Part shown: positions 16,562 to 24,383 of the stretch, in pieces
Position numbering within the stretch: the stretch's first letter is position 1
Layout: every line of letters starts with the position of its first letter
DNA from: Candidatus Azobacteroides sp.
Lineage (GTDB): Bacteria; Bacteroidota; Bacteroidia; Bacteroidales; Azobacteroidaceae
Direction: 5' to 3'
DNA: 34,130 nt
Assembly (NCBI GenBank): GCA_009783445.1
Contig: WRFY01000101.1
Span: forward strand, 1-34,130
Position numbers and translations under genes: made by a program
Notes under the pieces: model-generated
Databases searched by the model: none
Told to the model about the DNA's origin: nothing
The model's input: the letters and a program-made list of their open reading frames with translations, nothing else

Positions 16562-17809
16562 ATGGGGTTATTCATTCAATTGGCTGTACGGAATGTACAA
16601 CGATATGCAAAATCGAGTATTTTGAATGGCATCGGCATTTCTCTTTGTACCATCGTAATCCTCCTTATATTTGCAATATCCGAAGGAATCGAAACACAGA
16701 TTGTATCTCGAAATATAAAATTTGAAACAGGGGCGCTATCGATTGATTTCGAGAAAAAAACAACAAGCATGCAACATCAAGCAGAAGGCGACAGCCTTTT
16801 CCAAAAGATTCTAATATTGTTGAACAACAATGAAGACATTCAGAATTATGCTTTCCGCATTTATCCATCCAATTCCCTCTTATATTTTGGCGAAAATTCA
16901 CAACGAATTAATCTCATCGGTATTTCTGAAAATGAAAATTCGTTAATAAATGAAATACTTAAAATAACCGAAGGAAGTTCGGAATTACAAAAAGACGAAA
17001 AAACAATATTGATTAGTTCCGGTCTGTCCGAATTGTTAAACCTAAAAAAGAACGATCCATGCAATTTGATGGTGCAATCGCCGGATGGCGCCATTAATTT
17101 GGATAATTTCGAGGTAACAGGAATTTTCAGATATACTTCGCAAATGAACAAGTTTACAGTCTACCTGAATTACGATCAAGCAAAAGAACTTTACTATTGC
17201 AATCTGCCATCCAAAATAATAATTACGCTAAATCAGTTAGATAAAGCAAATCAAGTAAAGCAAGACTTAGCCGATCAACTAAAATGTCAATGTCCGGAAG
17301 AAGGAAAAGAAGCTCAATGCAACGGATACCGTATTTCATCCTATAAAGATCATTCAGGGATGGCTAAAACGTTGTCGGGAATCAATAAACAGGGCATGTC
17401 GAGCATAGCGCTTTTTCTAATCCTGATTTCATTTGTGGGTATTTGGTCGATGCAGACCGAAAATATAAATGAACGCAAACCAGAAATCGGTTCGCTATTA
17501 TCATTTGGGTTTCCGCGTTCTTCCATAAAGAAAATATTTTTTTATGAATCGATGATGATCAGTATGCTATTTTTTATTGGCGGGATTTTCATTGTTTTGA
17601 TTTCCCTTTTTTTAATCCATAATCAAAATGGCATTTACCTTGGAGACTCGGCGTCGTTTGCCTTTGGATCAGCGATTGTAAACCCGATACTTTCCGTAAA
17701 GGATGTATTCATTTCATTCATTATTGTGCTGGCTTACCCTTTATTGGCTACTGTTATTTCTCTCAATTCAATTAATAACGCAAATATTATCCATATATTA
17801 AAAAATTAA
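16562..17809 (+). CDS. FtsX-type ABC transporter permease (second of pair)
   Basis: A 415-residue paralogue of the upstream permease with the same layout: N-terminal helix (about 20-36, ISLCTIVILLIFAISEG), periplasmic domain, and three C-terminal helices (IALFLILISFVGIWSM, MMISMLFFIGGIFIVLISLFLI and ISFIIVLAYPLLATVISL). The FtsX coupling segment is RKPEIGSLLSFGFPRSSI. Two non-identical subunits of equal length suggest a heterodimer, as in LolCE. A small insertion with CQCPEEGKEAQC (about residues 241-252) carries three cysteines in the periplasmic domain, which could form a disulfide. It ends 5 bp before the LolA-like gene. Like its partner it depends on the ATPase at the end of the operon. 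Confidence 0.9.
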   Translation: MGLFIQLAVRNVQRYAKSSILNGIGISLCTIVILLIFAISEGIETQIVSRNIKFETGALSIDFEKKTTSMQHQAEGDSLFQKILILLNNNEDIQNYAFRIYPSNSLLYFGENSQRINLIGISENENSLINEILKITEGSSELQKDEKTILISSGLSELLNLKKNDPCNLMVQSPDGAINLDNFEVTGIFRYTSQMNKFTVYLNYDQAKELYYCNLPSKIIITLNQLDKANQVKQDLADQLKCQCPEEGKEAQCNGYRISSYKDHSGMAKTLSGINKQGMSSIALFLILISFVGIWSMQTENINERKPEIGSLLSFGFPRSSIKKIFFYESMMISMLFFIGGIFIVLISLFLIHNQNGIYLGDSASFAFGSAIVNPILSVKDVFISFIIVLAYPLLATVISLNSINNANIIHILKN

Positions 17810-17814
17810 AATTC

Positions 17815-18516
17815 ATGAAACCGATCGTTTTATTTTTATTTATGCTATCCCCTTTTTTGAATCATTACAAAGAAGTAGATTACTTAGAGCTTTTAGACAA
17901 ATCCATCTATTGCGAACAGGCCAATATACGAATGGAAGTATATAAGGACAACAAAGAAATGAAATTCTACGAAATGGAATTTTACCGCTTAAACGAAAAA
18001 ATGAGGATGGAATTCACTGCTCCAGCTACTGAAAAGGGGCGACGAATGCTCAATGACCATTCAAGTCTTTGGATGTACTTGCCCAGAACAAGCAAAGTAA
18101 TGAAGTTGCCTTTTAAACAATCTTTTATGGGTAGCGACGCATCCAATTCCGATTTAATGCGAATGACTTTTAAGAAGGATTATGAAATAACGAATGCCTC
18201 AAAAAAAGAAAGTAATCGAATCGAATTGGAGCTAAAAGCAAAAGACAGGGAAGTTTCGTACAACAAGGTACTAATTACGTTCGATACCGAAAAAAAAGTT
18301 CCTGTCAAACAGGAAATGTACAGTTTATCAAACAAATTGATAAAAACGCTCCTGTATGATAAAGTGGTATCGGTTGATGGAGAATATATCCCTTCCGAAC
18401 TTACGATCCACGATGAATTGCAGTCAAATTCTTCAACCAAGTTATCCTACACAAACATAAAGAAAAAGGGAAATAAACCGACTGAATTCTTCACGCTTGG
18501 TTCGTTAAAAAAATAA
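17815..18516 (+). CDS. LolA-like outer-membrane lipoprotein-sorting family protein
   Basis: A 233-residue periplasmic carrier candidate with an N-terminal hydrophobic export signal (IVLFLFMLSPFL) and no lipobox Cys. The body matches the LolA-like outer-membrane lipoprotein-sorting family often encoded beside exporters: alternating beta strands with MRMEFTAPATEKGRRML, SSLWMYLPRTSKVMKLP, the FMGSDASNSDLMRM segment and a C-terminal SELTIHDELQSNSSTKLSYTNI sheet region. LolA-fold proteins bind acyl chains in an open barrel, so it could ferry a lipid or lipopeptide from the FtsX pair to the barrel encoded next. The gene is 5 bp after the second permease and 2 bp before the barrel gene, indicating one pathway. 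Confidence 0.85.
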   Translation: MKPIVLFLFMLSPFLNHYKEVDYLELLDKSIYCEQANIRMEVYKDNKEMKFYEMEFYRLNEKMRMEFTAPATEKGRRMLNDHSSLWMYLPRTSKVMKLPFKQSFMGSDASNSDLMRMTFKKDYEITNASKKESNRIELELKAKDREVSYNKVLITFDTEKKVPVKQEMYSLSNKLIKTLLYDKVVSVDGEYIPSELTIHDELQSNSSTKLSYTNIKKKGNKPTEFFTLGSLKK

Positions 18517-18518
18517 AG

Positions 18519-19709
18519 GTGAAAAACTTTAAATTACATAGCGTCCTTATATTTTGGTTTGCCCTGAACAATTTATCCAGTTTATTCTCTCAATCGTCCA
18601 AATTTTCGTATCAGTTGATTTTAGAAACAAAAGAAGAATATAATGCAATAGATCCTAATTCATTGGTAAATCCGGATAATATTTTAGAATTAAACGAGAT
18701 CAATTCTACTACTCAACTTTATCCAATTTTTACGCTGAACAATCTCTCAAACGGGATCAATACTCAATTGCAAATCGAAGCGGATATTCGAAATTATGAC
18801 TTTGAAAAAGAACGTACCGACTTCTTCTTTCAGGAATTATATACCCAATTTTCATCCAAAGACAAACACTATTGGACCATAGGGAAGAAAAGATTGGATT
18901 GGGGAAGCGGAATGATCTGGAATCCCACCAATTTTTTCATCCAAAAAGATCCGTTGAGAACTCAAAACCGACTGGAAGGTCTTTTTATGATCAACTATAC
19001 TTATTTGCTGAAGAACCATGCTTTCCATTTTTATTTATTTCCAGAAGAAAAAAAAGAAGATTGCAGTTTGGCTCTAAAATACGATTTCTCCAAGAATCGG
19101 ATAGACGCTGGATTTTCTTTGGTTGAATACAAAAAATATCAACAATTCGGCTATGAATTCTCGTATGGAGGAGACCAATTCACGGCTTATTCAGAAGGAG
19201 TAGTCAAAAATTATACAAAAAGTTACCAAGTGAATGAAACCGGAGAGCTTATCGAACCCAATTCCTCTAAAAAGAAGTTCAGAGTTGAATTAGCGGCTGG
19301 AGGAATGATCTTGCTGAATGATCATTTTACATTTAGTTGCGAATACCGCTTCCGAGAAGATTATCTGAATTCAAAAGAAATTGCTTTCTATAAAGCTCAA
19401 TTACCTTCCTATTCCGTGCTATTTGATCCGATAAGCATGGGGCAACACACATTCTTTGGAAGCATGGAATATAAGGATATTTATGGAAGGGGATCGGTAA
19501 ACGTACGTACTTTTTATGATCCGGTTTCCCGGCAGCTTCTTATTTCTCCTTGGGGAATAATAAGCAGAAATAATTTTCAAATCGAATTATCGGTTCTATT
19601 TTACAATCATTCGTTTGCAATATACGATTTTCAAAGTTCAATACTCATAAGTTATTTTTTTAAAACAAAAAGCGATGGATACATTCATAAAATTGAAAAA
19701 TATCAATAA
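18519..19709 (+). CDS. Predicted outer-membrane barrel of the exporter operon
   Basis: A 396-residue protein starting at GTG (18519), 2 bp after the preceding stop. It has a signal peptide (SVLIFWFALNNLSSLFSQ) and then repeated amphipathic strands rich in Tyr, Phe and Asn (HYWTIGKKRLDWGSGMIWNP, NYTYLLKNHAFHFYLFPEE, YQQFGYEFSYGGDQFTAYSEG). The IGKKRLDWGSG..NPTNFF segment resembles DUF1302-type barrels that accompany LolA-like proteins and RND/MMPL exporters, but this is a weak, remembered similarity. It is probably the outer-membrane end of the exporter. The last 35 bp overlap the start of the ATPase gene, so the two are translationally coupled. Confidence 0.75.
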   Translation: MKNFKLHSVLIFWFALNNLSSLFSQSSKFSYQLILETKEEYNAIDPNSLVNPDNILELNEINSTTQLYPIFTLNNLSNGINTQLQIEADIRNYDFEKERTDFFFQELYTQFSSKDKHYWTIGKKRLDWGSGMIWNPTNFFIQKDPLRTQNRLEGLFMINYTYLLKNHAFHFYLFPEEKKEDCSLALKYDFSKNRIDAGFSLVEYKKYQQFGYEFSYGGDQFTAYSEGVVKNYTKSYQVNETGELIEPNSSKKKFRVELAAGGMILLNDHFTFSCEYRFREDYLNSKEIAFYKAQLPSYSVLFDPISMGQHTFFGSMEYKDIYGRGSVNVRTFYDPVSRQLLISPWGIISRNNFQIELSVLFYNHSFAIYDFQSSILISYFFKTKSDGYIHKIEKYQ

Positions 19710-20333
19710 ATACTACTTGAATGGAAGTGTAAAGAATCAAGTTCTCGACAACTTTTCGTGTGAATTCCAAGAAGGTTGTTTCACGGTTTTAGCCGGTCCA
19801 TCCGGTTCCGGAAAGTCATCATTGTTAAATATTTTGGCCGTATTGGATACTCCAAACAGCGGCGAATATTTTTTGAGAGGAAAATGGGTTGATTTCAACA
19901 AAAAAAAAAATTAATCCAATTGCGAAAAGATAATTTTGGATTTGTTTTCCAGTCATTTAACTTGATTCCCGTACTCAATGCCATTGAAAATGTTGAATTG
20001 CCGTTAACGTTGTTTGAATACACTAAAAAGGAACGATGGGAAATGTCGGAAAGAGCGCTAAAATTAGTCGGATTGGAGAACAAATTAAAAAGTCGCCCCG
20101 GAGAACTTTCGGGAGGGGAGCAACAACGCGTTGCCATCGCCAGAGCTATTGCCAGACATCCCCAAGTGGTATTCGCTGATGAACCGACAGCCAATTTGGA
20201 TAAAAAGAATGCATGGAATATTATCGCATTGATGAAGCAATTAAATGAAAACGATAGGATTAGTTTCATTGTTGCAAGCCATGATGAAAAAGTAATTCAT
20301 GCAGGAAAAGAAGTTCTGCAGTTGGGCGAGTAA
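19675..20333 (+). CDS. LolD/MacB-type ABC ATPase, frame broken at an A11 run
   Basis: The ATPase that would power the FtsX pair. The first part (19675-19914) has Walker [10 protein letters not shown] (41-49). The second part (in frame from before 19920 to 20333) has the Q-loop [24 protein letters not shown], signature [16 protein letters not shown], Walker [13 protein letters not shown] and switch His in VASHDE. The break is at 11 A (19900-19910). In the zero frame it ends KKKN-stop; a -1 shift (or 12 A) reads [18 protein letters not shown], which is the expected continuation of the family. All catalytic motifs are therefore intact and the total length (about 220) is normal. Causes could be a sequencing error, a polymorphic tract, or transcript/ribosome slippage that restores the protein. 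Confidence 0.88.
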
Positions 20334-20353
20334 ATCATTTAAAATAAATATGT

Positions 20354-20361
20354 TATATTTG
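20354..20361 (+). promoter_or_regulatory. -7 box of the membrane protein/regulator pair
   Basis: TATATTTG, a perfect -7 match, 25 bp before the ATG at 20387. No clear -33 TTTG is seen. It suggests that the two following genes have their own promoter, distinct from the exporter operon. Confidence 0.5.
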
Positions 20362-20386
20362 CAACAAAATAAAATAAGCGAAAACG

Positions 20387-20980
20387 ATGCAAGAAAAGAG
20401 ATTAAATGAAGCAGAAAGTCTGGAGCTAATCACCGCCATGATCCATAATGCGCGGACTAATTTGCGGGCAAGAATTAACTGTACCATTTTATTGGTATGG
20501 GGATACACAATTACGTTCATTTCGCTACTACTCTATATAGTAAAGAAATATGAATTATCTTCGTATTCTTCTTTGCTGTGGTTTTTGATTCCTCTGATCT
20601 GTTATCCGACGACAAAATTTCTTTATTCAAGAGATACAACTCATATTAAATCGTATTTAGACAAAATAATTGATTATATCTCCCTGCTATTTATTATTAT
20701 TTGCTCGGTAATGGGTTTGACCGTCATCTGGATTTATTTCCCCATACTCTTTATTGAAGGCATACTATTCAATATTTGGATTCTTATCATAGGCATCTTA
20801 ATCAAATACAAAGTGATTATTTGGGGAGGTATTATTGGAATTATTCTTTCATATAGTCTATTATTTGTTTCCGGAGAAATACATCAAATACTTATTTTTG
20901 GCCTAATCTCTGTTTTTTCAATTATCATACCGGGGCATTTTTTAAAAAATTCTATTTCAAAAAATGTTCAAAGAGCTTAA
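20387..20980 (+). CDS. Polytopic membrane protein partnered with a winged-helix regulator
   Basis: A 197-residue protein with a short cytoplasmic helix (QEKRLNEAESLELITAMIHNAR) and then about six hydrophobic segments (INCTILLVWGYTITFISLLL, SLLWFLIPLICYPTTKFL, YISLLFIIICSVMGLTVIWI, ILFNIWILIIGILI, VIIWGGIIGIILSYSLLF, QILIFGLISVFSIIIPGHFL). I do not recognise a named function. Its last 17 bp overlap the start of a winged-helix regulator, an arrangement that suggests the membrane protein and regulator form a sensing or control pair, perhaps for the preceding exporter. No catalytic motif is visible. Confidence 0.75.
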   Translation: MQEKRLNEAESLELITAMIHNARTNLRARINCTILLVWGYTITFISLLLYIVKKYELSSYSSLLWFLIPLICYPTTKFLYSRDTTHIKSYLDKIIDYISLLFIIICSVMGLTVIWIYFPILFIEGILFNIWILIIGILIKYKVIIWGGIIGIILSYSLLFVSGEIHQILIFGLISVFSIIIPGHFLKNSISKNVQRA

Positions 20981-21248
20981 TCCCCTGTTGCATTCTCGGT
21001 TGCGTTTAGCCATTATGTCGCTTCTTGTCTCCATCCAAGAAGCCGATTTTATGTATATCATGGAACAAACCCAGGCAACAGGAGGAAACCTGAGTATTCA
21101 AGTTGAAAAATTATCTGAAGCCGGATACATTGAAACTACCAAATCTTTCAAGGACAAAAGGCCTTGTACCACCTGCAAAATTACGCCCAAAGGACTAAAA
21201 GCATTTGAAGAATACGTGGAAACGTTAAAATCGTATATTCAGAAATAG
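20964..21248 (+). CDS. Small winged-helix transcriptional regulator
   Basis: A 94-residue protein consisting of one winged-helix DNA-binding domain of the HTH_34/ArsR-MarR-like type: HSRLRLAIMSLLVSIQEADF as helix 1-2, TGGNLSIQVEKLSEAGYIE as helix-turn-recognition helix, and KRPCTTCKITPKGLKAFEEY as wing and dimer helix. The CTTC pair in the wing could bind metal or sense redox, though such cysteines are not a family requirement. It overlaps the upstream membrane protein by 17 bp. It is probably an autoregulator or regulator of the exporter operon upstream. Confidence 0.88.
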   Translation: MFKELNPLLHSRLRLAIMSLLVSIQEADFMYIMEQTQATGGNLSIQVEKLSEAGYIETTKSFKDKRPCTTCKITPKGLKAFEEYVETLKSYIQK

Positions 21249-21251
21249 GAA

Positions 21252-21327
21252 CGCAAATGGTATAGATAACGCGGATTTGCACAGAAAACTAAATCTGCGT
21301 TAATCCGCGTTGTCCATATCATTGGCG
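21252..21327. repeat. Palindromic element between convergent genes
   Basis: A 26-bp imperfect inverted repeat (22 of 26 pairs; core AACGCGGATT/AATCCGCGTT at 21268-21277 and 21302-21311) with an inner CAGA/TCTG pair. It lies exactly between two convergent stop codons. The CGCGGATT..AATCCGCG core recalls short palindromes scattered in Bacteroidetes genomes. It may terminate transcription on both strands, though no T tract follows. Confidence 0.6.
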
Positions 21328-21334
21328 CAAACGA

Positions 21335-22150
21335 CTATACGCCGCTGAAAGCGCTAAACCCGCCGTCGATAGGGAGAATTGCTCCAGTGATGAAACTGGC
21401 GGCTTGCGAACACAAGAATTGTACCGCTCCATTCAATTCGGTAATATCGCCGAAACGTCCCATGGGCGTTTTAGCGATTACTTTTTTGCTTCGATCCGTT
21501 AACGAGCCGTCCGGATTGATCAACACCGCTCGGTTTTGGTCGCCAATAAAAAACCCCGGCGCAATCGCATTGACGCGGACGCCTTCGCCGAATTTTTGAG
21601 CTAATTCACTCGCCAGCCACTTGGTAAAAATATTAATTCCTGTTTTAGCAACCGAATAACCCGGTACGCGAGTCAGGGCCGAATAAGTAGCCATCGACGA
21701 AATATTGATAATGCTTCCTTCTTTTTGCTCCGCCATTACTTTTCCAAAAGCCAAGCAGGGATAAACCGTTCCATTTTGATTCAGGGAGATCACTTTTTCC
21801 CAGTCTTCAATTTTCATGTCAAAAATGTTTTGATCGGGCGATAAAGTGGCGCCCGGAACATTGCCGCCTGCACAATTGATCAAAATATCAATCCGTCCCC
21901 ATTTTTCTACAATTTTCGCAGCCGTTTCATGCAAACTATCCATTTGCAAAACGTTACATATAAATCCAATAGCTTCTCCTCCAGAGGATTGAATCTCTGC
22001 TACTTTTTTGTCCAGATTTTCCTGCCGAATATCCAGCACTACGATTTTTGCGCCCGCTTTCGACAAACTGTTGGCAATACTGCCGCCTAATACACCTCCT
22101 GCGCCGGTTACTACGGCTACTTTTCCTTCTACACTAAAAATGTTTTCCAT
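21335..22150 (-). CDS. SDR oxidoreductase, D-mannonate oxidoreductase-like
   Basis: A 271-residue classical short-chain dehydrogenase, probably reducing fructuronate to mannonate (or a similar keto-sugar acid) with NAD(P)H. Rossmann motif TGAGGVLG (15-22), NCAGG (92-96), catalytic Ser in NISSMA (151-152), Tyr165 and Lys169 (YSVAK), and a C-terminal GAILPIDGGFSAFSGV. The insert LSPDQNIFDMKIEDWEKV and the NRAVLINPDGSLTDRSKKVIAKTPMGRFG block are like the SDR-type mannonate oxidoreductases of Bacteroidales. It is divergent from the KDPG aldolase gene, consistent with hexuronate catabolism. A gluconate 5-dehydrogenase-like role is the main alternative. A TATCTTTG box lies upstream on the minus strand (22192-22185). 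Confidence 0.85.
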   Translation of the reverse strand: MENIFSVEGKVAVVTGAGGVLGGSIANSLSKAGAKIVVLDIRQENLDKKVAEIQSSGGEAIGFICNVLQMDSLHETAAKIVEKWGRIDILINCAGGNVPGATLSPDQNIFDMKIEDWEKVISLNQNGTVYPCLAFGKVMAEQKEGSIINISSMATYSALTRVPGYSVAKTGINIFTKWLASELAQKFGEGVRVNAIAPGFFIGDQNRAVLINPDGSLTDRSKKVIAKTPMGRFGDITELNGAVQFLCSQAASFITGAILPIDGGFSAFSGV

Positions 22151-22184
22151 ATTCGAATTCTAAATACAAAATGTTTGATGGGGA

Positions 22185-22192
22185 CAAAGATA
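22185..22192 (-). promoter_or_regulatory. -7 box of the SDR gene
   Basis: Minus strand TATCTTTG, a perfect -7 match, about 35 bp upstream of the ATG at 22150. The -33 element is not clear. It sits back to back with the KDPG aldolase promoter, so one operator could control both. Confidence 0.45.
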
Positions 22193-22246
22193 TGCAATTT
22201 CGCTCAACTCTTCCCTTGTAAAACTGAAAAAACTGCCGTCCTATCA

Positions 22247-22277
22247 TTTGAATTCAGGGAAACAATATTTACTTTTG
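22247..22277 (+). promoter_or_regulatory. Promoter of the KDPG aldolase gene
   Basis: TTTG (22247-22250), 19 bp, TACTTTTG (22270-22277): a full consensus match, 28 bp before the ATG at 22306. Confidence 0.8.
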
Positions 22278-22305
22278 CAAAGAAAATAATTAATTACTAA
22301 CTGCT

Positions 22306-22971
22306 ATGCGTTTTAATAAAATACAAGTCCTTTCTACGTTGTCGTCTACAGGCTTAGCCCCCGTTTTTTACCACTCCGACAGCGAAGTTGCAAAAAATGT
22401 ATTAAAAGCCTGTTATACGGGAGGAATACGAGTTTTTGAGTTCACCAATCGCGGTGAATTCGCCCATGAAGTGTTTGGCGAACTAAGCAAATTTGCGGCA
22501 AAAGAATGCCCAGCCATGATTTTAGGCATTGGTTCGATAGTAGACGCCCCTACGGCTGCGCTTTATATGCAGTTGGGCGCCCAATTCATTGTCGGCCCCT
22601 TGTTCAATCCCGAGGTAGCCAAAATAGCCAACAGACGGCTAACGCCCTATATACCCGGATGCGGTTCGGTTTCCGAAATCGGATTCGCGCAGGAAATGGG
22701 TTGCGATATTTGCAAAGTTTTTCCGGGCGACGTTTTAGGGCCTAATTTCGTCAAAGGACTCAAAGCGCCTATGCCTTGGTCGTTGCTGATGATAACCGGC
22801 GGCGTAAAACCCGAAGAAGAAAACCTCAAAGCCTGGTTCAACGCGGGAGCTACTTGCGTAGGCATGGGGTCGAATCTTTTCCCGAAAGAAATAATCGCGG
22901 CCAAAGAATGGGACAAAATCACCACTCTATGCAGGAATTCGTTAGCTATTATTCAAAAAGTGAGAAACTGA
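22306..22971 (+). CDS. eda: KDPG/4-hydroxy-2-oxoglutarate aldolase
   Basis: A 221-residue class I aldolase that splits 2-keto-3-deoxy-6-phosphogluconate into pyruvate and glyceraldehyde 3-phosphate, the last step of hexuronate breakdown. Catalytic residues are in place: E45 and R49 (FEFTNRG) and the Schiff-base Lys137 ([10 protein letters not shown]), the latter four residues later than in E. coli Eda. [15 protein letters not shown] and [16 protein letters not shown] are family blocks for phosphate binding. It is transcribed divergently from the mannonate oxidoreductase-like gene, which makes joint induction by hexuronates likely. The KDG kinase and mannonate dehydratase are not in the window. 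Confidence 0.95.
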   Translation: MRFNKIQVLSTLSSTGLAPVFYHSDSEVAKNVLKACYTGGIRVFEFTNRGEFAHEVFGELSKFAAKECPAMILGIGSIVDAPTAALYMQLGAQFIVGPLFNPEVAKIANRRLTPYIPGCGSVSEIGFAQEMGCDICKVFPGDVLGPNFVKGLKAPMPWSLLMITGGVKPEEENLKAWFNAGATCVGMGSNLFPKEIIAAKEWDKITTLCRNSLAIIQKVRN

Positions 22972-23066
22972 ATCTTGCCGTTGTTGTTAAAAAAGATTAT
23001 TTTTAAAGTTTCCATTAAACTTTCCGGTAAATATCCTGTCTGAAGATAAATTTAAGAGAGGTAAAA

Positions 23067-23098
23067 TTTGGTATTGCCAATGGTATATACTATCTTTG
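23067..23098 (+). promoter_or_regulatory. Promoter of the aromatic-rich protein/FadL operon
   Basis: TTTG (23067-23070), 20 bp, TATCTTTG (23091-23098): a full consensus match. It predicts a leader of about 110 nt before the ATG at 23215. Confidence 0.8.
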
Positions 23099-23140
23099 TA
23101 GAAGGAGAGGTATTTCCCATAAACAAAAGGGAGGGGCAAA

Positions 23141-23179
23141 ATGTTCGGACAAGAGGCGAGCAGTTTGTCGGATAGGTAA
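23141..23179 (+). CDS. Possible 12-codon leader peptide
   Basis: In the leader of the aromatic-rich protein gene, a purine-rich GGGAGGGG (23129-23136) stands 4 nt before ATG 23141. The frame reads MFGQEASSLSDR and stops at 23179, 35 nt before the main start. A strong Shine-Dalgarno-like site is unusual here, as neighbouring genes lack one. It may be translated for control or be coincidental. Confidence 0.25.
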   Translation: MFGQEASSLSDR

Positions 23180-23214
23180 AAAAAATACGAACAACAATAA
23201 TAAAAGTAATTACT

Positions 23215-24354
23215 ATGAGAACATTAAACTGGTGCACATTTATTGCAATGCTGTTCTTTACATTCACGGCAATGGCTCAGGACGATTCTTTTGGAGATGA
23301 CGTTTATTCTTCCGCCAAAAGCAAAAAAAGCAAGCCTAAAACCGAAAACGTAAAGCCGGCACAGACAGAAAGAGAGACTCCGGTTGTAATTGCAACAATG
23401 CCTTCGGATAGAGACATTGACGAGTATAACAGGCGTTACGTGAACACAAATGACTACATAGATGAAATAGCTGCCGATTCGCTGGAATATAGGGAAGGGG
23501 AAGCGACCCAACGCATTGTAAAATTTCATGATCCTTCGAAAATTACCATTGTAGGCGCAGACAACGTAAATATCAACTACGATGGCGAAACTTATGAGAT
23601 AGATTTCGATGAACCGAACAACGACGCTTTGAGTATTAATGCATACGGATCGCGATACGGCTATCCCTACTATGCTTATTCTCCATGGGCCGACCCCTGG
23701 TATTTCAGAGGATGGTATAATCCATGGTATTACTCGTGGTACGGAGGCTGGTACGATCCCTGGTGGTACGGCAGTATCGGGTATGGCGCATGGTACGGTT
23801 CTTGGTATTACAGTTGGTATACTCCCTGGTATTACGGCGGTTATTATGGCGGAAACCGTCATTCTCACTCTCATTATTATGAGGGAACTCATTACAACCG
23901 GTCTTCGGACTATAGTACGCGGTCGTCTTCCGCAAGAGACCGAAGCAGCATCTATAACTCTTCGGGGAGAAGCTACTCGTCGAGAGACTATGGGGATGGT
24001 TCGTCCCGTTCGTCATCGGCTCGGAATCCGGAAGCCGTTCGCGGCTCGAATGGAGACTATTCTTCCGGCCGTCAGAATGCACGAACAAGAGCAAGCGAAG
24101 GTTCGTCTTATGAAAGTGGGCAGGGAAGCCGTTCTTCTTCGGCCAGAAGCGGAAGCGATTCCTATTCGGTTCCTTCGGGCGGCAGAAGCAATTCCGGTTC
24201 AAGCGGGTCCTATAACGGGGGAGGCAATTCCAGGTCGTCAGGAGGCGGAGGTTACTCGTCCGGTTCGTCAGGAGGCGGAGGCCGTTCATATGGCGGCGGT
24301 GGAGGCGGCGGTTCGTATGGCGGCGGCCGTTCATCCGGAGGCGGAAGAAGATAA
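23215..24354 (+). CDS. Secreted Trp/Tyr/Gly-rich low-complexity protein
   Basis: A 379-residue exported protein of unknown function with three zones. Residues 1-21 are a signal peptide ending in AMAQ. Residues 22-140 form an acidic region with a small beta-rich part (ITIVGADNVNINYDGETYEIDF). Residues about 143-220 are dominated by Trp, Tyr, Gly and Pro in near-repeats (PWYYSWYGGWYDPWWYG; GSWYYSWYTPWYYGG), then a HSHSHYY patch. The remaining 160 residues are Ser, Gly and Arg, ending in Gly-rich tracts. It resembles structural or phase-separating sequences more than enzymes. It has its own promoter and is followed 29 bp later by a FadL-family porin, so it may act at the outer membrane. Low complexity makes homology calls unreliable. 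Confidence 0.8.
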   Translation: MRTLNWCTFIAMLFFTFTAMAQDDSFGDDVYSSAKSKKSKPKTENVKPAQTERETPVVIATMPSDRDIDEYNRRYVNTNDYIDEIAADSLEYREGEATQRIVKFHDPSKITIVGADNVNINYDGETYEIDFDEPNNDALSINAYGSRYGYPYYAYSPWADPWYFRGWYNPWYYSWYGGWYDPWWYGSIGYGAWYGSWYYSWYTPWYYGGYYGGNRHSHSHYYEGTHYNRSSDYSTRSSSARDRSSIYNSSGRSYSSRDYGDGSSRSSSARNPEAVRGSNGDYSSGRQNARTRASEGSSYESGQGSRSSSARSGSDSYSVPSGGRSNSGSSGSYNGGGNSRSSGGGGYSSGSSGGGGRSYGGGGGGGSYGGGRSSGGGRR

Positions 24355-24383
24355 ATATCACTCAAGTAAAGAAAAGAGAGAAT

